Shown here piece after piece: positions 43,711 to 48,254 of a stretch of DNA of 48,254 bases. The notes under the pieces were generated by a model. The model was not told the DNA's origin. It made no database searches and was given only the letters and a program-made list of their open reading frames with translations. Made by a program: the position numbers and the translations under genes. This DNA comes from Opitutia bacterium (GTDB lineage: Bacteria; Verrucomicrobiota; Verrucomicrobiia; Opitutales; UBA953): NCBI GenBank assembly GCA_947377865.1, contig CANCHK010000010.1, forward strand, positions 1 through 48,254, given 5' to 3'. Positions within the stretch are counted from its first letter, which is position 1, and the number at the start of each line of letters is the position of its first letter.

Positions 43711-43927
43711 TCCTGCCTCTAGGTAGGGACAGCACCACGTGCTGTCCTCCGCATCTTAGGTAGGGTCGGGACCGCGTCACGACATAGTCTGTCTCTATAG
43801 AATGATGCCTCTGCTTCGCAGCAGTTCACCCATCTGACCACCACCTCCCCCAACCCCTTAACTCACCTTTGCACTTTTGCACGCGGCTCCGCCGCATTTG
43901 CACCCTTGCACCTCACTTAACTCCCCC
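43711..43927. repeat. Repeat-filled spacer with REP families A and H
   Basis: A element at 43723-43747. A degenerate GTAG element at 43760-43784 (arm GGTCGGGAC, loop CGC, right arm two mismatches). Then a GCTTCGCAGCAG module, a C-rich stretch, and TTTGCAC boxes flanking GCGGC-TCC-GCCGC (43863-43905). The repeat material runs on into the start of the sulfatase frame. Confidence 0.75.
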
Positions 43928-45406
43928 ATGTCCCCTCGCCCCCTCGCCCCCATGCCCCCTCGCGACTCCGCCGCGCGCCCCACTTTTGCACAGGCGCTTC
44001 GCGCCGGTTTGCACTTTTGCACCTTTGCACTGTTCTCCCTCGCCGCTTCCGCGGCGTCGCCCGCCCGCCAGCCCAACATCGTCCTCATCCTCATCGACGA
44101 CATGGGCTATCGCGACACGGGTTTCGTCGGGAACAAGTACATCAGCACCCCGAACATCGATAAGATCGCCAAGTCCGGCGCCGTCTTCTCGCAGTGCTAC
44201 GCCAGCGCCCCGAACTGCGCGCCGACCCGCGCGTGTCTCCTCACGGGCCAATACACCCCGCGCCATGGCGTCTACACCGTCGTCGACGACCGTTACGCCC
44301 CGGGCCAGCCGCACATGAAGGTGATGTCCACCAAAGGCAACGACGAGCTGCCTGAGAAGACCAAGACCGTCGCCGACGTCCTGAAGTCGGGCGGTTACTC
44401 CACCGCGCTCATCGGGATGTGGAACATCGGCCGCGGCCGCAATGGCACCCCGGGTTCGCCCACCGGTCGCGGCTTCGATGTCTATAAGCGTCCCGACGAC
44501 GTAAACTTCGAGAAGGATGCCTACATGGACGGCAAGGGCCGCTACCTCTCCGACGCGCTCTGCGACGAAGCCCTGTCCTGGATCGATAAGAACAAGACCA
44601 AGCCCTTCTTCCTCTACTACGCCGAACACTCCGTCCACGAGCCGTTCGACCCCAAGCCCGCGCTCGTCGCGAAGTACAAGGCCAAGACGCCCACCGGCCT
44701 CGATAAAGGCATCACGCCTGAATACGCCGCCACCGTGGAAGCGGTCGACACCAGCATCGGCCGCATCATGGCCAAGCTCGAAGCTGATGGCCTGACCAAG
44801 GACACCCTCGTCATCTTCACTTCCGACAACGGCGGCCTCCCTTACGTCGTCAACCCGCTCCGTGGCAGCAAGGGGCTCCTCTACGAAGGCGGCATCCGCG
44901 TGCCGGGCGCCGTCTCCTGGCCCGGCGTGATCCCCGCTGGCAAGACCTTCGACGAACCCGTTGCCAGCATGGACTTCATGCCGACCATCCTCGAAGCCGC
45001 CGGCCTCCCGCTCCCGAAGGATCAGCCCACCGATGGCATCAGCCTCATGAAGCAGCTCAAGACTGGCGCCGCGCTGAATCGTAACGCCATCTACTGGCAC
45101 TTCCCCTGTTACATCGGCAAGGGCGAGCCCATGAGCCTCCTGCGCGCTGGCGACTATAAGCTCATCCAGAAATTCGCCGGGCCCACCTTCGAGCTCTACA
45201 ACGTGAAAAAGGATCCCAGCGAAGAGAAGGACCTCGCAAAGGCTGAGCCCGCCAAGGTCGAGGAACTCAAGAAACTCCTCCTCGCCTGGCAGAAGGACAC
45301 CGGCGCCTTCCTCGCGGACAAGAAGAACGAAGCCTACGACCCCAACGCCAAGGAACAACGCGGCGGCGGCAAAGGCGGCCAAGGCGGCGGCAAAAAGAAG
45401 AAGTAA
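43928..45406 (+). CDS. Secreted sulfatase (type I, formylglycine)
   Basis: A 492-residue arylsulfatase-family enzyme removing sulfate esters, probably from sulfated polysaccharides. Metal motif NIVLILIDDMGYRD, the modification site NCAPTRACLLTGQ (Cys at 44216-44218 to be converted to formylglycine), YAEHSVHEPFD, FTSDNGG and the end TFELYNVKKDPSEEKDLA are all present. Start is uncertain: ATG 43928 or 43952, or TTG 43877. All give a hydrophobic segment GLHFCTFALFSLAASAA acting as signal peptide, encoded by TTTTGCAC repeat units. The last 15 residues are RGGGKGGQGGGKKKK, similar to tracts in neighbouring secreted proteins. Confidence 0.92.
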   Translation: MSPRPLAPMPPRDSAARPTFAQALRAGLHFCTFALFSLAASAASPARQPNIVLILIDDMGYRDTGFVGNKYISTPNIDKIAKSGAVFSQCYASAPNCAPTRACLLTGQYTPRHGVYTVVDDRYAPGQPHMKVMSTKGNDELPEKTKTVADVLKSGGYSTALIGMWNIGRGRNGTPGSPTGRGFDVYKRPDDVNFEKDAYMDGKGRYLSDALCDEALSWIDKNKTKPFFLYYAEHSVHEPFDPKPALVAKYKAKTPTGLDKGITPEYAATVEAVDTSIGRIMAKLEADGLTKDTLVIFTSDNGGLPYVVNPLRGSKGLLYEGGIRVPGAVSWPGVIPAGKTFDEPVASMDFMPTILEAAGLPLPKDQPTDGISLMKQLKTGAALNRNAIYWHFPCYIGKGEPMSLLRAGDYKLIQKFAGPTFELYNVKKDPSEEKDLAKAEPAKVEELKKLLLAWQKDTGAFLADKKNEAYDPNAKEQRGGGKGGQGGGKKKK

Positions 45407-45408
45407 AG

Positions 45409-45594
45409 GCAGGGACAGCACCACGTGCTGTCCTCTGTATCTAGGTAGGGATGCGATGACATCGCATCCGCCCTATCCCAGGTAGGGGCAGCACCGCGTG
45501 CTGCCCTAGCTCCCCTGTCTCAAGGTAGGGACGCGTCGGCGACGCGTCCGCCTCGACCCTTACCCCCTCGGTCGCGACACCGTCGCGCCCCTAC
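45409..45594. repeat. REP cluster after the sulfatase: A, B, G, C, D
   Basis: Five elements in a row. A at 45409-45433 (head GCAG instead of GTAG), B at 45445-45469, G at 45482-45506 (arm GGGCAGCAC, loop CGC), C at 45525-45549, and D inverted at 45570-45594. The A element starts two bases after the sulfatase stop. C and D again face each other over 70 bases. Confidence 0.88.
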
Positions 45595-45802
45595 CTCCTG
45601 CTGCCACCCGCCACCCGAAGCTCTGCCTCTGCCCCTTGCCCACGTGTCACCTTGCCCGCATGCCCCCTCGTGGCCTCCGGCCACGCTTGCTTCGCAGCAT
45701 GCCAGCCTGCCAGCAGATCCCCCCGCGGCTCCGCCGCGCCTGCTTTGCAGCAGTTCACCATGCCAGCAGTTCCCCCACGAATGAGCGAGCGCAGCGCGCC
45801 GC
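45595..45802. repeat. Spacer with hairpin modules before yoeB
   Basis: No gene seen. A CATGCCCCCTCG hairpin (CGTGGCC-TCC-GGCCACG, 45669-45685), GCCAGCAG modules near 45705 and 45760, a CCGCGGC-TCC-GCCGCG hairpin near 45723-45738, and finally a long stem (45777-45786 with 45801-45810) that includes the yoeB stop. Confidence 0.65.
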
Positions 45803-46066
45803 TCATTCGTAATGCGTCCACATCCGGATCACCTTCACCGTCTTCTCCTTCGCATACACCTGATAGACGAGCCGATGCTGCAGGTTGATCCGACGCGAGT
45901 AGGCGCCGGCCAGGTCGCCGACCAGCGCTTTGACGGGTGGGGGATTATGGAAAGGGTTCTTGGCGAGCACCGCGAGCAGCGTCTCGATCTTCGGGCGCAG
46001 CCCCGCCTTGGACGCCTTCAAGGCGTCCTTCTGGGCCTGCTTCGTATAGACCAGCTCCCAGCTCAC
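45803..46066 (-). CDS. yoeB: YoeB/Txe-family toxin (mRNA interferase)
   Basis: An 87-residue RelE-superfamily toxin that cleaves mRNA at the ribosome. The start MSWELVYTKQAQKDALKASKAGLRPKI and the end YSRRINLQHRLVYQVYAKEKTVKVIRMWTHYE match Txe/YoeB, including RRIN..HRLVY and the C-terminal HY. Its ATG overlaps the antitoxin stop by four bases, the standard antitoxin-first order. The last codons take part in a 10-base perfect stem. Confidence 0.93.
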   Translation of the reverse strand: MSWELVYTKQAQKDALKASKAGLRPKIETLLAVLAKNPFHNPPPVKALVGDLAGAYSRRINLQHRLVYQVYAKEKTVKVIRMWTHYE

Positions 46067-46299
46067 CAGCGGAGCTTCTTGGCGGATTTCTTCAGCGGCT
46101 CCTTCATGCCGCTGCGAATCGAGGCACCCACGCCTGGGATCGCCGATAGGTGGAGCGTCTCTTGGATGTTCGCCCAGTCGGCCTCGCTCACCAGCACCGC
46201 ATTGCCGCGTTTGCCCGTGATCTGGATCGGCTCGTGGACGGAGGCCTCGATCAGCTTATAGAGCTGCGCGCGGGCGCGGGTGGCGGAAATCGTCGTCAT
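46063..46299 (-). CDS. YefM/Phd-family antitoxin
   Basis: A 78-residue antitoxin that binds the toxin and represses its own operon. MTTISATRARAQLYKLIEASVHEPIQITGKRGNAVLVSEADW is the Phd/YefM DNA-binding domain; the basic C-terminal part wraps the toxin. Start at ATG 46299, right after the operator-like palindrome. The upstream extension would cross that palindrome and is rejected. Confidence 0.93.
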   Translation of the reverse strand: MTTISATRARAQLYKLIEASVHEPIQITGKRGNAVLVSEADWANIQETLHLSAIPGVGASIRSGMKEPLKKSAKKLRW

Positions 46300-46309
46300 G
46301 GCCACAAAG

Positions 46310-46325
46310 GTACGCAAAAGCGTAC
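46310..46325. promoter_or_regulatory. Operator-like palindrome of the toxin-antitoxin operon
   Basis: GTACGC and GCGTAC, perfect 6-base arms around AAAA, 10 bases upstream of the antitoxin start. YefM/Phd proteins bind such palindromes, so autoregulation here is likely. Confidence 0.6.
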
Positions 46326-46444
46326 GCATGGCAAGGGCGTCTTCGACGCCCGTTGATCCGTTGATTGGTTGAATGGTTGCTTTCATAGTCGGCACCCCCC
46401 GACGCTCCTCATCTCAGTCGCTCCCCTCAACCCCGGGAACCCCT

Positions 46445-46496
46445 CAGCATGGGGTCTGACTTCGTCATGTCACATGACGTGTCTGACCTCATGCTG
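46445..46496. repeat. 52-bp palindromic repeat, copy 1
   Basis: Outer arms CAGCATGGGGTCTGAC and GTCTGACCTCATGCTG match at 14 of 16 positions. The centre holds its own hairpin (GTCATGT/ACATGAC). A second copy with the same outer arms but a different centre is at 47701-47753. Both are preceded by the same CCTCAACCCCGGGAACCCC. Confidence 0.8.
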
Positions 46497-46502
46497 GCCT
46501 AG

Positions 46503-46656
46503 GTAGGGATGCGATGACATCGCATCCGCTGTATCTCAGGTAGGGGCAGCACCGCGTGCTGCCCTAGCCGCCAACACCTGCCTCGGGTAGGGACGCGTCG
46601 GCGACGCGTCCGCCTAAACCCTTATCCCCTCGGTCGCGACACCGTCGCGCCCCTAC
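46503..46656. repeat. REP cluster left of DUF3800: B, G, C, D
   Basis: B at 46503-46527, G at 46540-46564, C at 46587-46611, D inverted at 46632-46656. The C-D unit (46587-46657) is identical over 71 bases to 47879-47949 on the other side of the DUF3800 gene. Confidence 0.88.
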
Positions 46657-46991
46657 CTCTCCCGCCACCCGCCACCTGAAATGTTTTCCTACCCCAACCC
46701 CAACCCCTACCCCTTAACTCACCTTTGCACGTTCGCACGCGGCTCCGCCGCATTTGCACCTTTGCACTGCCTCTAATCAGTCTGCCTCGTGCCGCTCCCA
46801 CCCGCTTACCGCTAACCGCCACCCCCTCGCGACTTCGTCGCGTTGGTAGGGACGGCTCTCCGAGCCGTCCGCCCTACTTGTGTCTTGCCTCCAGCCCGCC
46901 GTGCATGAAAATTGATTACGAGTCCGAGAGCGCGCCAGTCGCGTGAGTAGCACTCCCTAGGGGTCGCGGAAACGCGGCCCCTCCCTATTTA
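46657..46991. repeat. Repeat-filled spacer downstream of DUF3800
   Basis: No gene seen. 46673-46733 repeats the 21816-21876 block (CACCTGAAATGTTTTCC plus C-rich tract plus TTTGCAC). TTTGCAC boxes flank GCGGC-TCC-GCCGC near 46738-46750. A CGCGAC-TTC-GTCGCG hairpin (46828-46842) precedes E at 46846-46870. The last 100 bases are less repetitive. Confidence 0.7.
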
Positions 46992-47651
46992 TCAAGCCAA
47001 CCAGCGGGCGGGTGGGGATATCTTATCTAGTTCGGCAAAAACTTCCTCCGGCCGCTTGTCCCTGAATAAAGCATTTGGATGCAGGCGTTGGCGTTGTAAG
47101 TAGGCGATCAAGTCGACGGCCTGTAGAAAATAGGAATGTCGGGAATCCCGGTGGAAGGGATCCTCAATGATTAAGGCCTGCCGTGGATGACTGGAGCGAA
47201 ACTCCATGATGGCCTGTTTGATGGCTGCGGCTTCACCAACGTCCGCGATGAGGAGCATTGGGCGGTCCGAAGTTGCGCTGAGATCAGCCGCTAGATCTTT
47301 CCAACAGGCCTGCAATGGCTCTGACTCGCTATGTTTCAGGCAAGCCACCGAGCAAGAACTGAGACCTTCGATTTGTCGAAGCTCTCGCAGCAACCATAGC
47401 GCTATGCGCAGGCGCTGGCGGGGTTCCAGTCCGAGAAATCGCTTTGCGCCGCCAAGGAATTCGGCTGCATGGATTTCCGCCGAGAGTTTCAGGCCTAATT
47501 GGTCGCGCATGCGTTGCCGGAACGACACCAAGCGTGCTTGAGCTTCATGCCAATGCTCAGATGGGATTTTCAGTCCGGATAAGATATATGATGCCGTCGG
47601 GGAATTGATTGCACCCGGATCCCCGCTCTCGTCGATATAGACCAATTCCAT
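46992..47651 (-). CDS. DUF3800 protein, likely horizontally acquired
   Basis: A 219-residue DUF3800 protein, a family with an RNase H-like fold often found near mobile and defence genes. The signature LVYIDESGDPG opens the protein and SYFLQAVDLIAYLQRQ is the conserved C-terminal motif; acidic residues in both could bind metal. Base composition is visibly less GC-rich than its neighbours, and codon choice differs (many A/T-ending codons). It is the only gene here with a purine-rich AGGTGGGGG directly before ATG. Nearly the same repeat array flanks it on both sides. Function unknown. Confidence 0.85.
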   Translation of the reverse strand: MELVYIDESGDPGAINSPTASYILSGLKIPSEHWHEAQARLVSFRQRMRDQLGLKLSAEIHAAEFLGGAKRFLGLEPRQRLRIALWLLRELRQIEGLSSCSVACLKHSESEPLQACWKDLAADLSATSDRPMLLIADVGEAAAIKQAIMEFRSSHPRQALIIEDPFHRDSRHSYFLQAVDLIAYLQRQRLHPNALFRDKRPEEVFAELDKISPPARWLA

Positions 47652-47700
47652 CCCCCACCTATCACCCGCACCCCTCGCCCCCTCAACCCCGGGAACCCCC

Positions 47701-47753
47701 CAGCATGGGGTCTGACTTCGTTCGGAATGCTGAACGTGTCTGACCTCATGCTG
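47701..47753. repeat. 52-bp palindromic repeat, copy 2
   Basis: Same outer arms as 46445-46496, but the centre is GTTCGG/CTGAAC instead of GTCATGT/ACATGAC, so the inner stem changed while staying palindromic. Confidence 0.78.
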
Positions 47754-47758
47754 ACCCA

Positions 47759-47962
47759 GGTCGGCGACGCGTCCGCTGTATCTCAGGTAGGGGCAGCACC
47801 GCGTGCTGCCCTAGCCGCCGCTTTGTGTTCCCAACCGCCAACCGCTAACCGCTAATACCTCGCGACTCCGTCGCACGGGTAGGGACGCGTCGGCGACGCG
47901 TCCGCCTAAACCCTTATCCCCTCGGTCGCGACACCGTCGCGCCCCTACCTCGCGCCCCTACC
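47759..47962. repeat. REP cluster right of DUF3800: truncated C, G, C, D
   Basis: A C element lacking its head and left arm (47759-47774), G at 47787-47811, a CGCGAC-TCC-GTCGCA hairpin at about 47860-47874, C at 47879-47903, and D inverted at 47924-47948. The last 13 bases of D are then duplicated once (to 47962). Confidence 0.85.
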
Positions 47963-47963
47963 T

Positions 47964-48014
47964 CAAAACAAAAAAGGCCGGGCGCCGAGGGATTCCTCCC
48001 CCAGCCCCCGGCCT
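47964..48014 (-). terminator. Terminator of the right-edge gene
   Basis: On the minus strand AGGCCGGG and CCCGGCCT form a stem with a GC-rich middle, followed by TTTTTTGTTTT. It lies 58 bases after the stop of the partial gene at the window edge. Confidence 0.75.
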
Positions 48015-48071
48015 GCTCATTCATCTCATCAACGATACAACCATCCAACGATTCAACTGCCCGTGCCGATT

Positions 48072-48254
48072 CTACCCTTTAGTCTTAGGCACGGGCACTC
48101 GATACAGATTCGCGACATGCAGATCCTTCGTCTCCGGCGCGTAGAAGAAGTCCGCCGCCATAGCGTCCTCGTCGTTCAGCCGCCAGAGGGTGAGGCTCTT
48201 GTCGACGCGCACCGGCAGGCCTTTGTGCATCGCGTAGAACGGATTGGTGATCGG
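48072..48254 (-). CDS. C-terminal end of an unidentified protein, cut by window edge
   Basis: Reading from the right edge on the minus strand gives 60 residues with no stop until TAG at 48072-48074. The product begins PITNPFYAMHKGLPVRVDKS and ends NLYRVPVPKTKG. The composition is that of a normal folded protein (LTLWRLNDEDAMAADFFYAPETKDLHVANLY), and a terminator follows. I do not recognise the family from this tail. Confidence 0.65.
   Translation of the reverse strand, partial: PITNPFYAMHKGLPVRVDKSLTLWRLNDEDAMAADFFYAPETKDLHVANLYRVPVPKTKG

Noticed and set aside
43913-45424. A 503-codon open frame on the minus strand opposite the sulfatase
   Set aside because: It is the mirror of a GC-rich gene with strong sulfatase motifs; its translation is Gly/Glu/Val/Asp-rich without recognisable domains.
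46300-47700. A complete insertion sequence carrying the DUF3800 gene
   Set aside because: No transposase, no defined terminal inverted repeats and no target duplication are visible; only flanking direct repeat arrays support mobility.
31441-47962. CRISPR array
   Set aside because: Repeats are palindromes of several families at uneven spacing, without uniform spacers, and no cas gene is present.
48059-48094. CCCGTGCC ... GGCACGGG inverted repeat around the stop of the edge gene
   Set aside because: It is mostly explained by the repeated Val-Pro codons at the protein end, and the true terminator lies further on.

Overview
The window is about 48 kb of GC-rich bacterial DNA, densely coded for most of its length. 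The gene content points to Verrucomicrobiota, probably an Opitutae-like lineage. Markers are a Planctomycete/Verrucomicrobia-type pair of DUF1592 cytochrome and DUF1552 Tat protein, a secreted sulfatase, a complete-looking type II secretion (Gsp) cluster and a long Bacteroidetes-like PurM. Taxonomy is inferred from gene families only; no rRNA is present. Almost no start codon has a Shine-Dalgarno sequence in front of it.

Layout. 1-7631: guaB (cut by the left edge), an Ala/Pro-rich membrane protein, xthA, a convergent POT peptide transporter, then a feoA-feoB-FeoB-associated iron operon behind a Fur-like box. 8110-10908: minus-strand hisG-aguB-aguA operon (first histidine step plus putrescine from agmatine). 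11003-16928: a lipoprotein with a clear terminator, then an AsmA-like protein, grpE, dnaJ, nadC, birA, coaX and a small membrane protein. 16925-18938: LysM protein, NUDIX hydrolase and PfkB kinase on the minus strand, with an intrinsic terminator buried inside the NUDIX gene. 19028-25551: tRNA-Pro(UGG), purM, ferredoxin, OsmC protein, FucP-type sugar transporter, SlyD-like isomerase, tRNA-Ala(CGC) and rmuC. 26337-37711: type II secretion in two convergent blocks, gspD-E-F on plus and a GspC-like/G-H-I-J-K-L/M block on minus. 37993-45406: secreted DUF1592 cytochrome, DUF1552 protein, metallophosphatase and sulfatase. These are probable clients of Sec/Tat and possibly of the neighbouring secretion system. 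45803-47651: a YefM-YoeB toxin-antitoxin pair and a DUF3800 gene that looks foreign. The right edge holds the end of one more minus-strand gene.

The most unusual content lies between the genes. From 21.6 kb onward the spacers carry more than 20 short elements with one architecture: the tetranucleotide GTAG directly followed by a palindrome with 9-base arms and a 3-base loop. The stems fall into several sequence families while head, arm length and loop length stay fixed, and two families differ by a compensatory base-pair change. This is the signature of RAYT-type REP elements, with paired head-to-head (REPIN-like) units. They sit right after stop codons and in two cases supply the stop codon. 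Other repeat modules (TTTGCAC boxes, CATGCCCCCTCG hairpins, a 52-bp palindrome, C-rich tracts) are mixed in, and one has apparently become part of the sulfatase signal peptide. No RAYT transposase gene is in the window.
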